64,000 nt of DNA from Candidatus Frackibacter sp. WG13 (GTDB lineage: Bacteria > Bacillota > Halanaerobiia > Halobacteroidales > Acetohalobiaceae): assembly GCF_900114655.1 (NCBI RefSeq), contig NZ_FOTT01000001.1:192973-256972 (forward strand), given 5' to 3'. This document shows, piece after piece, positions 1-9,674 of this stretch (its first letter is position 1; each line of letters starts with the position of its first letter). The notes under the pieces were generated by a model. It saw only the letters and a list, made by a program, of their open reading frames with translations, was not told the DNA's origin and searched no databases. The position numbers were made by a program, and so were the translations under genes.

Positions 1-79
1 TAGCTTGGTGTCGTAACTGAATACCATCTAAAGCCTTGCTTAATATAGTCGTTGTCTGACTACTTAAATAATCATTCAT
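1..79 (-). CDS. flgB: flagellar basal-body rod protein FlgB, N-terminal fragment (cut by window edge)
   Basis: Only the first 26 codons are in the window. The peptide has the ILSKALDGIQLRHQA pattern typical of the FlgB N-terminus, where a short helix precedes the rod-protein core. The start at 79 follows a strong GAGGGGG ribosome site. FlgB forms the proximal rod of the flagellar basal body. The codY-flgB order matches Bacillus, where codY directly precedes the fla/che operon, which supports both calls. The rest of the gene lies outside the window. Confidence 0.75.
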   Translation of the reverse strand, partial: MNDYLSSQTTTILSKALDGIQLRHQA

Positions 80-344
80 AACTAACCCCCCTCATCTAAA
101 TCTAGTGAGTGTATTCACATTATTTCCCAATCGACAAAACATTACTTATTCATTTACATACTTCTACCATTTTCAAATTAATTCCTTCTTAATTTATAAG
201 AAAAATAACAAAATCTCAAATTTATTTCTAAATTCTTATCTCATCTCGTCAATACTATTTCCTTGTTATTATTTTTCGACAAAACATATTAATCTCCTGC
301 CTAATTACTATTTAAGAACTAATTTTTATCATCAATAACAAATT
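80..344. other. AT-rich intergenic region between codY terminator and flgB
   Basis: About 265 bases of very AT-rich DNA with no convincing gene. The plus-strand open frame here encodes a low-complexity Phe/Ser/Tyr/Asn-rich peptide with no ribosome site. The region presumably holds the promoter of the downstream flagellar operon, but I could not pick a single good -10/-35 pair. Confidence 0.5.
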
Positions 345-385
345 AAGCTCCAACTTCTCAAAATTCACAAGAGAAGTTGGAGCTT
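345..385 (-). terminator. terminator of codY transcript
   Basis: Perfect 15-bp inverted repeat (345-359 with 371-385, arm AAGCTCCAACTTCTC) with an 11-nt loop, placed 39 bases after the codY stop. The minus-strand sequence after it is T-rich but not a pure T run. It separates codY from flgB, unlike the read-through arrangement known in Bacillus. Confidence 0.75.
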
Positions 386-423
386 CTAACGTTTAAATCT
401 AGTATTAAACTTTAGATAATCAT

Positions 424-1206
424 TTAAGGCTTTAACTTTTCTAGTTCTTCTAATAACCGACCATTTAAAACCTTAATGTATGTTCCTTTCATTCCTAAAG
501 ATCGGGATTCAATTACTCCTGCACTTTCAAACTTTCTCAATGCATTAACAATTACCGAACGAGTAATTCCTACTCGGTCAGCAACTTTACTAGCTACTAA
601 CAATCCTTCTTCTCCATCTAATTCATCAAAGATATGTTCTACAGCCTCTAATTCTGAATACGATAATGTCTCTAACGCTACATGTACAGCGGCTTTTTTA
701 CGTGCTTCTTCTTCTATTCTTTCACTTCTAGCTCGCAGAATTTCCATCCCTACTACTGTTGCTCCGTATTCAGCCAATACTAAGTCGTTAGAATCGAACT
801 CTTCATCAAACCTTGCAATAATTAATGTTCCTAATCTTTCTCCTCCACCATTAATCGGAATAATAGTAGTTAATTTTTGAGTAAACATACATTCAGCATC
901 CATTGCAAATGCACAATTACCTGATTGTTGTTCGTAATTGGCTTGTGTTTCATGAATATCTAATATCCACTGATTGTAATCTTCTGGGAATTTCCCTTCG
1001 TTAATTACTTCTTCTATCATCAAATCACACTCAAATTCATTAATCAATGCATGACCCAAAATTTTTCCTTTTCGACTGACAACGTATACGTTAGCTTTAA
1101 TAGATTTACTTAATACTTTAGCCATTTCTGCAAAATCTACTGGATGTATTGCTGATTTTTGTAGCAACTTATTAATCTTTCGTGTCTCTTCTAATAATGC
1201 CTCCAT
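424..1206 (-). CDS. codY: global transcriptional regulator CodY
   Basis: 260 aa, the normal CodY length. CodY is a cytoplasmic repressor that senses branched-chain amino acids (GAF domain, about residues 1-155) and GTP, and controls nutrient-limitation genes. The C-terminal winged helix-turn-helix is nearly identical to the family ([20 protein letters not shown], then [15 protein letters not shown]). The start ATG follows AAAGGAGG. It is the last gene after hslU-hslV, as in Bacillus. Oddity: at the position I align with the isoleucine-binding Arg61 of B. subtilis CodY this protein has Leu (CDLMIEE), and the pocket residues near CAFAM also differ, so effector specificity may differ. That alignment is from memory. 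Confidence 0.96.
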   Translation of the reverse strand: MEALLEETRKINKLLQKSAIHPVDFAEMAKVLSKSIKANVYVVSRKGKILGHALINEFECDLMIEEVINEGKFPEDYNQWILDIHETQANYEQQSGNCAFAMDAECMFTQKLTTIIPINGGGERLGTLIIARFDEEFDSNDLVLAEYGATVVGMEILRARSERIEEEARKKAAVHVALETLSYSELEAVEHIFDELDGEEGLLVASKVADRVGITRSVIVNALRKFESAGVIESRSLGMKGTYIKVLNGRLLEELEKLKP

Positions 1207-1283
1207 AGTAACTTCCTCCTTTAAACTTTTAATTAACCCTTTAAAACTTTAATCTTATAAGTTGTAAAATAGCTTGTACATTT

Positions 1284-1312
1284 ATTATAACCAATAGTAG
1301 CTATAACTACTA
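1284..1312 (-). promoter_or_regulatory. probable codY promoter -10 with adjacent palindrome
   Basis: On the minus strand a perfect -10 TATAAT lies at 1289-1284. Just upstream of it, where a -35 would sit, is the palindrome TAGTAG-N6-CTACTA (1295-1312). No good -35 hexamer is visible, so the palindrome may be an activator or repressor site. It does not resemble the CodY box AATTTTCWGAAAATT. Confidence 0.4.
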
Positions 1313-1373
1313 GTTTAAAGTAAACGATAATCAATGCGAAAAAGTTCACAATAAAATTCTTTTGCTAAATCCT

Positions 1374-2774
1374 TTAAAGAATATATTTACTTAAGTCTTT
1401 ATTTTTAACTATATCCTCTAATTTTTCTTCAACATAAATTTCGTCAATTTTAAAATAGTCTTCATCAACATCAGGTGCTTCAAAAGAAATGTCCTCAAGT
1501 AGCTTTTCTAAGACCGTATGTAGGCGCCGAGCACCAATATTCTCAGTTTCTTCATTAACTTGAAAAGATATTTTTGCTATTTCTTCAATAGCCTTAGTTG
1601 TAAATTCTATCTCTAACCCTTCAGTCCTTAGTAATGCTACATACTGTTTTGTTAGAGCATTTTCGGGTTCAGTCAAAATCTCTTTAAAGTTATCTTCTGT
1701 TAAGCTTTCTAACTCTACCCTAATCGGGAATCTCCCTTGTAATTCAGGAATCAAATCTGTAGGCTTAGAAACATGAAAAGCACCAGCAGCAATAAAGAAG
1801 ATATGATCTGTTTTAACTGGACCATATTTAGTCATAACTGTTGACCCTTCTACAATCGGCAAAATATCTCTCTGAACACCTTCACGAGAGACATCAGGAT
1901 TGGAACCAGCACCATTCCCTGCAATCTTATCAACCTCATCTAAAAAGATAATTCCTGCTTCTTCAACTCGGTCAATCGCTTCTGAAGATACTTCATCCAT
2001 ATCTATTAACTTCTGGGCTTCTTGTTGCTGCAAGATTTCCCTTGCTTCTTTGATAGTTGCTTTCCTTTCTTTCTTCTGATTAGGAAAGACTCCGCCAAAC
2101 AAGTATTGAAAATTAACTCCCATCTCTTCTACCCCAGAACCTGAAAAAATCTCTATCATTTGAGAGTTATTCTCTTCTACCTCTATTTCGACCATTCTAT
2201 CCTCTAACTTGCCTTCTCTTAAATCTTCTCTTAACTTTTCTCTTCGTTTTTTCAAACGCTGTAGATACTCTTTGTTTTCAGCATTATCTTTTTCTTCCTC
2301 TTCACTGCCAAAGCCACCAAACAATGTGCTTAAAGGATTATCCCCCTTATCTTTCTTAGGTAATGGAAGTAATTTTTCTAAAATACGATCTTCTGCTAAT
2401 TTAGCAGCTTTATCTTCTACTTCTTCCATCTTTTCTTTTTTTATCATCCTAATAGCAGTCTGAACTAAATCACGAACCATAGATTCTACATCACGACCAA
2501 CATAACCTACTTCTGTGAACTTAGTCACTTCTATCTTTATAAAAGGTGCCCTAGCTAATTTAGCTAATCTCCTTGCAATTTCGGTCTTACCAACACCTGT
2601 TGGCCCCATCATTAATATGTTCTTAGGCATAACCTCATCTTTAAGGTTATCCTTTAGTTGACGCCTTCTATATCTATTTCTTAAAGCTACTGCCACTGAC
2701 TTCTTAGCTTCATGTTGACCAACAATATATTTATCTAACTCTTGGACTATCTTCTTAGGGGTTAAATCTTTCAT
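1374..2774 (-). CDS. hslU: ATP-dependent protease ATPase subunit HslU (ClpY)
   Basis: 466 aa. AAA+ unfoldase that feeds proteins into the HslV peptidase in the cytoplasm. Visible are the N-terminal [13 protein letters not shown] motif, Walker A GPTGVGKT (57-64), Walker [11 protein letters not shown], the intermediate (I) domain between them with charged Glu/Lys-rich helices, sensor arginine [11 protein letters not shown], and the C-terminal KYIL tail that docks into HslV. Start ATG with AGGAGG. It lies 22 bases after hslV, so the two are clearly co-transcribed. Confidence 0.97.
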   Translation of the reverse strand: MKDLTPKKIVQELDKYIVGQHEAKKSVAVALRNRYRRRQLKDNLKDEVMPKNILMMGPTGVGKTEIARRLAKLARAPFIKIEVTKFTEVGYVGRDVESMVRDLVQTAIRMIKKEKMEEVEDKAAKLAEDRILEKLLPLPKKDKGDNPLSTLFGGFGSEEEEKDNAENKEYLQRLKKRREKLREDLREGKLEDRMVEIEVEENNSQMIEIFSGSGVEEMGVNFQYLFGGVFPNQKKERKATIKEAREILQQQEAQKLIDMDEVSSEAIDRVEEAGIIFLDEVDKIAGNGAGSNPDVSREGVQRDILPIVEGSTVMTKYGPVKTDHIFFIAAGAFHVSKPTDLIPELQGRFPIRVELESLTEDNFKEILTEPENALTKQYVALLRTEGLEIEFTTKAIEEIAKISFQVNEETENIGARRLHTVLEKLLEDISFEAPDVDEDYFKIDEIYVEEKLEDIVKNKDLSKYIL

Positions 2775-2796
2775 AAGCCGACCTCCTTTTACAGAC

Positions 2797-3324
2797 CTAA
2801 ACTTCCTCTACCGTAATATTATCATTAGTATAGATGCAGATATCACCAGCAATAGTTAAAGCTTCCTTAGCAATCTCAGCTGGTTCTAATTCCGAATACT
2901 TAATTAATGCTCTTGCAGCTGCTAATGCATAGGAGCCACCCGACCCAATAGCAGTCACTCCATCATCTGGTTCTATTACATCACCATTTCCAGAGATCAC
3001 CAATAGATTATCTTCATTAGCAACAATAAGTAATGCTTCTAGTTTTCTTAACATCTTATCTGTTCGCCATTCTTTAGCTAACTCTACTGCTGCTCTCTGT
3101 AAATTACCATGAAACTCTTCAATCTTAGTTTCAAATTTCTCAAAAAGAGTAAAACCATCAGCAGCCGAACCAGCAAAACCAGCTATTACCTGGTCATTAT
3201 ATAATCGCCTAACTTTTCTAGCGCCATGCTTCATTACAGTATGTTGCATAGTAACTTGCCCATCACCAGCAATCGCTACTTGATTACCTTTCTTAACAGC
3301 AACTACAGTTGTAGCTTCAAACAT
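2797..3324 (-). CDS. hslV: ATP-dependent protease peptidase subunit HslV (ClpQ)
   Basis: 175 aa, full length. Proteasome beta-like threonine peptidase. The N-terminus [13 protein letters not shown] carries the TT pair, one of which becomes the catalytic N-terminal Thr after processing. [23 protein letters not shown] and [16 protein letters not shown] are family signatures. Forms a dodecamer with HslU. No xerC/codV or trmFO gene lies between it and topA here, unlike Bacillus. Confidence 0.97.
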   Translation of the reverse strand: MFEATTVVAVKKGNQVAIAGDGQVTMQHTVMKHGARKVRRLYNDQVIAGFAGSAADGFTLFEKFETKIEEFHGNLQRAAVELAKEWRTDKMLRKLEALLIVANEDNLLVISGNGDVIEPDDGVTAIGSGGSYALAAARALIKYSELEPAEIAKEALTIAGDICIYTNDNITVEEV

Positions 3325-3457
3325 TTTATTCCCCCTCTCCCAACAGAACCTATATTAATAACTATATTACATCGAATACAAATTTATTCTCTTGATAATA
3401 TATACTATCATATCATAAAAATTTATGCAAGAACATAAAAAAACTAATCACTACCAT

Positions 3458-5560
3458 TTAATCTTCCTTGTTATCCTTTAATTCATCAGGAGTCGTTTTA
3501 AAATCACATTCTTCCGCAGCACATAAATATTCAGTTCCACGCTTTTTAGTCGTTTTTTCCATTAAAAAGGCATCGCATTCAGGACATTTATATTCTGTTG
3601 GCTTATACCAAACCATAAATTCACAATCAGGATAATTACTACATCCATAAAAAGTACGCCCTTTTTTACTTTTTCTTTGTACAATCTCCCCATCCTCACA
3701 CTTTATACAGTCAACTCCTGTTTTAATTAAATACGGTTTAGTATTTCTACAGTCTGGAAAACCAGGACATGCTAGAAACTTACCATACCTACCATGTTTA
3801 ACTACCATATTCTTACCGCATTTTTCACAAACCTCATCAGTAACTTCTTCTTCAAGTTGAACTTTTTCCATATTTTCATAAGCAGAATCTAATCTATCAG
3901 CAAAAGGATGGTAGAAGTCTTTTAATACTTTTCTCCAATCCTCTTTCCCTTCCTCTACTCTATCTAACTGCTCTTCTAAACTTGCTGTAAATTCAATATC
4001 TGTTACATCAGGGAAATGTTCACTTAAAAGTTTATTAACTATCTTCCCTAAATCCGTCGGCACAAAATGCTTACCTTCTTTATTAACATAACCACGATCT
4101 TGAATCGTACCAACCGTTGGTGCATATGTACTAGGTCTACCAATTCCTTGTTCTTCTAAGGTCTTTACTAATTTAGCCTCTGTGTATCTAGGAGGAGGTT
4201 TAGTAAAGTGTTGGTCTGGCTTTAACTTTAACAGACTAATTTCGGCTCCTTTTTCTAATTCAGGTAACTCGGTATCTTTTTTATTGTTTTTAAAACTGTC
4301 AACTGCTAAGAATCCTTTGAATAAAGTCTGCGACCCATTAGCTCTAAATAGATACTTTCCAGCTTCAATATTAATACTTAAAGTCTTATAAATTGCTGGA
4401 CTCATCTGACTAGCTACAAACTTCTCCCAAATTAACTTGTAAAGACGATATTGGTCCCGATTCAAATATTTTTTAATTTTCTTAGGAGACCTAAAGACTG
4501 AAGTAGGTCGAATTGCTTCGTGGGCATCTTGAGCACCGGACTTCGTCTTGTAATTTTTAGGTTTTTTAGGTCTATACTTAGCACCATAGTTATCTACAAT
4601 ATACTTCCTTACTGCTTGTTGTGCGTCTTTTGAAATTCTTGTAGAATCAGTTCTGATATAGGTAATAAGACCTATTGTTCCTTCTGCTCCTATATCTAAA
4701 CCTTCATATAGCTGTTGAGCAAGAAACATAGTCTTTTTAGCACTAAACCCTAAACTACTAGCAGCACGCTGTTGTAAGCTACTTGTCGTTAGAGGAGGCG
4801 ATGGGTTTCTTCGCCTCTTTCTTTCCTTTATCTTTTGAACAATAAATTTATTCTTCTTTATTTCTTCTACTGCTTTATTAGTTTCTTCTTCATTATTTAG
4901 TTTAAACTTCTTACCTTCAATTCGATATAACTTAGCTTCAAATTTTCCGTTATCACTCTCTTTTTTCTTGAAATCAGCATCTAATGTCCAATATTCTTCT
5001 GGCTCGAATGCATCAATCTCTTCCTCACGTTCACAGATTATCTTAACTGCTACTGATTGAACTCGACCAGCACTTAATCCTCTTCTTACTTTCTTCCATA
5101 ATAATGGACTTAGCTTATAACCTACTAATCTATCTAATAATCTTCTAGCTTGTTGAGCATCAACTCGGTCTTTATCTACTTTCCTTGGTTCTTTAATTGC
5201 ATTTTGAATCGCTTGCTTTGTAATCTCATTAAATTCAATCCGACAATTCTCTTCATCATCTAATTTTAAAGCGCGACTCAAATGCCAAGAAATTGCTTCT
5301 CCTTCTCGGTCAGGGTCTGTTGCTAAAAAGACTTGTTCGCTCTTTTTAGTAGCTCTCCTTAACTTCTTTAATACATCTCCTTTACCCCGAATAGTTATAT
5401 ATTTAGGCTCAAAATTTTCTTCTATATTAACTCCTAATTGACTCTTAGGAAGATCAATCACATGTCCCATAGAAGCTTCTACACTAAAATCTTTACCTAA
5501 AAATTTACTTATCGTTTTAGCCTTTGCTGGGGACTCTACAATTACTAAATTTTTAGCCAT
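3458..5560 (-). CDS. topA: DNA topoisomerase I (type IA)
   Basis: 700 aa. Relaxes negative supercoils by transient single-strand breakage. TOPRIM domain at the N-terminus with Glu9 and the acidic pair in TDPDREGEA (82 and 84). Active-site tyrosine in YIRTDSTRIS (Tyr301). The C-terminus carries three four-cysteine zinc ribbons (CEKCGKN..CPGFPDC, CIKCEDG..CSNYPDC, CPECDAF..CAAEEC). Start ATG after a GGAGGTGG site. The gene after it (Smg/DUF494) is 24 bases upstream on the same strand. Confidence 0.97.
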   Translation of the reverse strand: MAKNLVIVESPAKAKTISKFLGKDFSVEASMGHVIDLPKSQLGVNIEENFEPKYITIRGKGDVLKKLRRATKKSEQVFLATDPDREGEAISWHLSRALKLDDEENCRIEFNEITKQAIQNAIKEPRKVDKDRVDAQQARRLLDRLVGYKLSPLLWKKVRRGLSAGRVQSVAVKIICEREEEIDAFEPEEYWTLDADFKKKESDNGKFEAKLYRIEGKKFKLNNEEETNKAVEEIKKNKFIVQKIKERKRRRNPSPPLTTSSLQQRAASSLGFSAKKTMFLAQQLYEGLDIGAEGTIGLITYIRTDSTRISKDAQQAVRKYIVDNYGAKYRPKKPKNYKTKSGAQDAHEAIRPTSVFRSPKKIKKYLNRDQYRLYKLIWEKFVASQMSPAIYKTLSINIEAGKYLFRANGSQTLFKGFLAVDSFKNNKKDTELPELEKGAEISLLKLKPDQHFTKPPPRYTEAKLVKTLEEQGIGRPSTYAPTVGTIQDRGYVNKEGKHFVPTDLGKIVNKLLSEHFPDVTDIEFTASLEEQLDRVEEGKEDWRKVLKDFYHPFADRLDSAYENMEKVQLEEEVTDEVCEKCGKNMVVKHGRYGKFLACPGFPDCRNTKPYLIKTGVDCIKCEDGEIVQRKSKKGRTFYGCSNYPDCEFMVWYKPTEYKCPECDAFLMEKTTKKRGTEYLCAAEECDFKTTPDELKDNKED

Positions 5561-5584
5561 ATTTCCACCTCCAAAATCAACTAT

Positions 5585-6067
5585 TTAATTAATGTATCTT
5601 TTGTGTTCTTCGTTAATCGACTTAAACTCTGGTGAATTTTCAATAATTAATGATAACCGTGCTGGATTATTAATGACTTTTTGTAATACCCGCCATAAAT
5701 TCTTTAAACCAATTTCAGGTTCTCTAAAGTGCAACGTCTTTTCTAATATCTTCTCTAATTCTTCGTCACTAATTAAACTTAGTGTAGAAAGTCTAATTAA
5801 TACTCCTTGCACCGGTAGTGATAACTTAAACCTTTCTTTAAAATCCAACACTCGGTGTGCATCATTAAACTCCAATCTACCTTCTTCATTATCATTTTGA
5901 GGTAAATCGGAAGTAAAAATTAATTCAAAAGCCATATCTATATCATCAATTTCATACCCCTGATTAAGCAATCTTTGAATTAATTTCTTTTCATTCTCTA
6001 TTATATCTTCATTATGCATAATTCGTTTTACTAAATAGCTTACGATTTCAATTACATTTTCATTCAT
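5585..6067 (-). CDS. Smg/DUF494 family protein
   Basis: 160 aa, acidic and helical. The pattern VIEIVSYLVKRIMHNED at the N-terminus and the LRVL-type C-terminal segment (LKNLWRVLQKVI) fit the DUF494/Smg family, whose molecular role is not established. It is found beside topA and dprA in many bacteria, and that context is matched here. No catalytic residues are apparent. Confidence 0.75.
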   Translation of the reverse strand: MNENVIEIVSYLVKRIMHNEDIIENEKKLIQRLLNQGYEIDDIDMAFELIFTSDLPQNDNEEGRLEFNDAHRVLDFKERFKLSLPVQGVLIRLSTLSLISDEELEKILEKTLHFREPEIGLKNLWRVLQKVINNPARLSLIIENSPEFKSINEEHKRYIN

Positions 6068-6160
6068 CAGAAACCCAGTAATAGCTAAAATTAGCTATAC
6101 TAGTTCCTCCCTCCTATATTCAGAATAGATTTTACCCTAAAATCTAAAAGTTATTCTTAC

Positions 6161-6209
6161 TATATTATATGAGTTTATAATTCACTTGTAAAATATATTA
6201 TATGAGTTT
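6161..6209. repeat. 16-bp direct repeat in the dprA-smg gap
   Basis: TATATTATATGAGTTT occurs at 6161-6176 and again at 6194-6209, a spacing of 33 bases. The 200-base gap around it is otherwise AT-rich without a gene. Two copies about three helical turns apart could be a regulator site, but nothing else supports that. Confidence 0.4.
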
Positions 6210-6272
6210 TTTAATATATTTGCAAACTACTCCGTTCCAATTTACAATAACTGGGCTTATTAAGTTGGAATT

Positions 6273-7412
6273 TTAACAGTTATGTTTAAATCTATTACCA
6301 GATAATTGAATTACTATTCCTCTTAGTTCTAATTTCAATAGAATTGAATTTAATTTTCCAGGTGATAAATCTATTGCTTGTAAAACTTCATTAAACTCCT
6401 GAGGTTCGGAACTTAATTGATTATAGACTTCTGCTTCTTCACTTGATAAATCAGATTTCTTTTCTCTACTCTCAATTGCCTTTTCTTCGCTTTTAATAGT
6501 TTGTTCTTCTCTATTAATGCCTTTTAACCAATCTTCTAATGGTAGTTCAGTTAAAATATCATCTATATTCTGAACTAGCTTAGCACCGTTTTGAATTAAT
6601 TGATTAGTACCAAAGCTCTGTTCCTTAGTGATATCGCCAGGGATTGCAAATACTTCTCGGCCTTGTTCCAAGGCAAAATTAGCAGTAATTAGAGAACCAC
6701 TTTTCTGAGCTGCTTCTACTACAATAGTTCCTAAAGTCAAACCACTAATAATTCTATTTCGCTGTGGAAAGTTCTCCCTATTAGGAGCAGTTGCCAATGG
6801 AAATGAAGAAATAACGGCACCATTATTAATAATTTCTTTCATTAAATTATCATTCTCCGGAGGATATACAACATCAAGCCCAGAACCAAGTACTGCTATA
6901 GTCCTACCTTTACTTAATGCTCCTTGATGACTACAAGTATCTATACCACGTGCTAGACCACTAACAACAGTAAATCCTTTTTCTGCTAAAGCAGCAGCTA
7001 ACCTCTTAGCAATCGTCCTTCCATAATTAGTACACTTTCTTGAACCAACAACAGCCAAACTAATAGTATCGTCTGGTTCTATACTCCCTTTATAAAATAA
7101 TACTGGAGGAGGGTCATGAATATTCTTTAATAAGAATGGATACTCTTTATCTGTTAATGTCAAATATTTAATCCCTGTATCTTTTAAAATCTGCAACTCA
7201 TAATCTAAATCAATACTCTCTCTATCTCTTACTATCTGTTTACTACGCTTACTCCCTACTTGATTTACTCGACAGAGTTCTTTTCGCCCAGCCTCCCAGA
7301 TAGTTTTAGCATCACCAAAGTAATCTAATAAGTTCTTAATTATCCTTGGCCCTAAACCCTGCAATTTTATTAACCCTAACCAATACTTCTTATCATCTAA
7401 AGTCTTGATCAT
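6273..7412 (-). CDS. dprA: DNA-processing protein DprA (Smf)
   Basis: About 379 aa. Binds incoming single-stranded DNA and loads RecA in transformation. N-terminal helix-hairpin-helix-like segment (LQGLGPRIIKNLLDYFG), Rossmann core with GSRKCTNYGRTIAKRLA, SGLARGIDTCSHQGAL and IPGD motifs, and a C-terminal winged helix (PGKLNSILLKLELRGIV). I place the start at the ATG at 7412 rather than the GTG 12 bases upstream, because GCGGTGG sits about 9 bases before it. In related genomes dprA is next to yifB; here the arsenic island separates them. Confidence 0.94.
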   Translation of the reverse strand: MIKTLDDKKYWLGLIKLQGLGPRIIKNLLDYFGDAKTIWEAGRKELCRVNQVGSKRSKQIVRDRESIDLDYELQILKDTGIKYLTLTDKEYPFLLKNIHDPPPVLFYKGSIEPDDTISLAVVGSRKCTNYGRTIAKRLAAALAEKGFTVVSGLARGIDTCSHQGALSKGRTIAVLGSGLDVVYPPENDNLMKEIINNGAVISSFPLATAPNRENFPQRNRIISGLTLGTIVVEAAQKSGSLITANFALEQGREVFAIPGDITKEQSFGTNQLIQNGAKLVQNIDDILTELPLEDWLKGINREEQTIKSEEKAIESREKKSDLSSEEAEVYNQLSSEPQEFNEVLQAIDLSPGKLNSILLKLELRGIVIQLSGNRFKHNC

Positions 7413-7516
7413 AATTATTACCACCGCTTACATTTTTTTAAAAAAGAAGTTATATATACTTAGTTCTATAATTGTCTGAAAATTCCTCCAAAAACTTTTG
7501 CTATCTAAGTCTGCTA

Positions 7517-7560
7517 TCGCGGCAGAATACATTTTTCAAAACATCTAAGGTTCGTATCCG
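7517..7560. repeat. 44-bp inverted-repeat copy 1 (left)
   Basis: The reverse complement of these 44 bases is found at 11889-11932 with one mismatch (43/44). It starts TCGCGGCAGAATAC and ends GGTTCGTATCCG. It is GC-richer than its surroundings. The two copies point inward and bracket tatC, moeA, the moaA remnant, modC and the modB remnant. It also marks roughly the left edge of the arsenic island. Source element unknown. Confidence 0.85.
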
Positions 7561-7576
7561 TTAAAAATAAAAAAGA

Positions 7577-7607
7577 CTTCTAAATTTCTAATTATGAATT
7601 CTAGAAG
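7577..7607 (-). terminator. terminator after tatC
   Basis: Stem CTTCTA/TAGAAG (7577-7582 with 7602-7607), extended by AATT/AATT with a one-base bulge. On the minus strand it is followed by CTTTTTTATTTTT. It lies 86 bases after the tatC stop and closes the island's leftmost operon. Confidence 0.75.
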
Positions 7608-7692
7608 CCTTTAGTTTTTTATGTTTATAATAAAATTTTGTCACCACTCTATTATCATTTAAAAGTAAGTTTATTTATTCAACAAGTTAATA

Positions 7693-8385
7693 TTATTCAA
7701 TTATTTTAGCTACAATAATACTTCCTTCATAAAGTAAAATCAATGGTAAAGCCATCATAGTTTGTGAAATAATATCTGGTGGCGTCAATATAGCAGCAAA
7801 AACGAAGATACTAACTATTACGTATCTTCGATTACTAGTTAAAAATTCAGAAGTAATTAAATTTAGTTTAACTAATAAAGTTATTAATAGTGGCAACTCA
7901 AAGACTACACCAAATGGAATTAAAATACTAATAATAAAAGAAATATATTTACTTAAAGAAAACATTGCTTCTAAATTATTAGATGTAAAACCTAAAAAGA
8001 ACTTAATCCCAAAAGGAATTACTACAAAAAATCCAAAAGCTGCACCACCTACAAAGAACAAGTATGATAACGGTACTAATATCAGTAAGTATTTCATTTC
8101 GTTATTTTTAAGTCCTGGTAGAATAAATTTCCAAACTTGATAAAGAATAATTGGTAGAGCTACTAAAAAGCCTGTGAAGAAAGAAATTTTTAATTGCGTA
8201 AAAAAAGCTTCCGGAGGAGTAAGATAGACCAACTCTTTCCCAACTGGATGAGTTAAAATATCTATAATTCTTTCTGCAAATAGATAACTACCTATTGAAA
8301 AGACAATTAAAGCACTAATAGAAAGCAGTAACCTTTTTCTTAATTCAGTTAAGTGTTCAACTAATGACATCTGTATATCTGACAT
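7693..8385 (-). CDS. tatC: Sec-independent (Tat) protein translocase subunit TatC
   Basis: 230 aa, six predicted membrane helices. Receptor for twin-arginine signal peptides in the plasma membrane. The N-terminal cytoplasmic motif LVEHLTELRKRLL and the conserved YLTPPEAFFTQLK and LTPPDIISQ loops are visible. It is the last gene of the molybdenum section and sits in the same island as a Tat-signal ArrA, with tatA 3.6 kb upstream. It is probably there to export the ArrAB complex, since no other Tat gene is in this window. Confidence 0.95.
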   Translation of the reverse strand: MSDIQMSLVEHLTELRKRLLLSISALIVFSIGSYLFAERIIDILTHPVGKELVYLTPPEAFFTQLKISFFTGFLVALPIILYQVWKFILPGLKNNEMKYLLILVPLSYLFFVGGAAFGFFVVIPFGIKFFLGFTSNNLEAMFSLSKYISFIISILIPFGVVFELPLLITLLVKLNLITSEFLTSNRRYVIVSIFVFAAILTPPDIISQTMMALPLILLYEGSIIVAKIIE

Positions 8386-8428
8386 AATTATTCCTCCATC
8401 TTTAAAATATATTAGATTAAACCAAAAA

Positions 8429-9643
8429 TCAAAACCAATTATCTAATGTTAGTACTTCTACTTCACTACCCTTTGCTAAGTACTCTATATTTTGTGGAAT
8501 AACTGTTAGACTATTAGCATTAGCGAATGTATGAAGTACTCCAGAACCTTGTGTTCCTGCTTTACTCACAAAATATTCATTGTCTGTTTTAGTAAGGACC
8601 GTTCTAAGATAGTGTCTTCTTCCTTTTTTCTTTTTAACATTTTCTTTTAGTTTTGCAGTAACCCTTTTTAATTTTAAGTCTTGTTGCCCTATCAATTTTA
8701 GTAATGTCGGTCTAACAAAAATTTCAAATCCAACCATTGCCGCGGCAGGGTTACCTGGTAATCCAAAAATAAGTTTATCGTTATAAACTCCAAATGTTAC
8801 TGGTTTTCCTGGTTTCATAGCTACCTTTTTAAATAATATATCTATCCCTAATTCTTGATAAACATCTTGTATAAGATCATATTCACCAACCGAAACTCCT
8901 CCGGTAGTAATTAAAATATCAGATTCTAAACCTAATTTTATCTTTTCTTTCAATTTAGTCAAATTATCTCTACCGATTCCTAAAATTTTAAATTTACTAC
9001 CGTATGTTTTAACCTGGGCTGCTATAGAATAGGTGTTACTATTTCTAATCTTACCCGCTTTTAAATCATCATTAATATCTACCAGTTCATCACCAGTTGC
9101 TAAGATTGCTACTTCTGGCTGTCGATAGACAGTAACTTCATCATAACCTAGTGTTGCTAACATCCCAACTACCGCTGGTGTTATTTTCGTTCCAGGAGAG
9201 AAGATTAACTCTCCCTGCTCTACATCTTCACCAGCAGGACATATATCTTTACCCTTAGACACCTCTGCTAAAACTTCTATTTGATTACATTTTAAATGAG
9301 CCCTTTCTTTTCTTAAAACAGCATCAGCTCCTTTTGGAATAGGCGCCCCTGTCATTATCTTTAATGCTTCTCCTGATTTTAAATAATAATCACTAGGGTG
9401 ACCAGCAGGAACTTCACCAACTAAGTTTAATAAGTTTGAATCAACTTTCGTGCTCCCAATTGTATCTCTATATTTGACCGCATAACCATCCATTGCCGAT
9501 TTATCAAATGGAGGTATAGTATCATTAGCATATATCTCTTCTGCAATTATAAGTCCTATAGATTCTAAAATAGGTACTCTAATGCTATTATTAATTTCAA
9601 CTCTATTCAAAACTTTTTCTAACGCTATATCAATATCAATCAT
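8429..9643 (-). CDS. moeA: molybdopterin molybdenumtransferase MoeA
   Basis: About 404 aa. Inserts molybdate (or tungstate) into adenylylated molybdopterin, the last common step of cofactor synthesis. Domain pattern: PPFDKSAMDGYAV, TGAPIPKGADAV, the MogA-like region with TTGGVSVGEYD and FGLPGNPAAAMV, and the C-terminal beta barrel. I put the start at the ATG at 9643 because AAAGGAG lies 8 bases before it; the longer frame adds nine codons. The cofactor is needed by ArrA and the 717-aa oxidoreductase of this island. Confidence 0.93.
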   Translation of the reverse strand: MIDIDIALEKVLNRVEINNSIRVPILESIGLIIAEEIYANDTIPPFDKSAMDGYAVKYRDTIGSTKVDSNLLNLVGEVPAGHPSDYYLKSGEALKIMTGAPIPKGADAVLRKERAHLKCNQIEVLAEVSKGKDICPAGEDVEQGELIFSPGTKITPAVVGMLATLGYDEVTVYRQPEVAILATGDELVDINDDLKAGKIRNSNTYSIAAQVKTYGSKFKILGIGRDNLTKLKEKIKLGLESDILITTGGVSVGEYDLIQDVYQELGIDILFKKVAMKPGKPVTFGVYNDKLIFGLPGNPAAAMVGFEIFVRPTLLKLIGQQDLKLKRVTAKLKENVKKKKGRRHYLRTVLTKTDNEYFVSKAGTQGSGVLHTFANANSLTVIPQNIEYLAKGSEVEVLTLDNWF

Positions 9644-9674
9644 TATTTTTTCTCCTTTCTTTATATCCATAACT

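Noticed and set aside
105-338. Plus-strand 77-codon open frame near the window start
   Set aside because: Low-complexity peptide rich in Phe, Tyr, Ser and Asn in AT-rich DNA, no ribosome site and no recognisable domain.
476-880. Plus-strand open frames within codY, ffh, ftsY, smc and other genes
   Set aside because: They lie opposite well-supported conserved genes, have no ribosome sites and encode Ser/Pro/Leu-rich shadow peptides.
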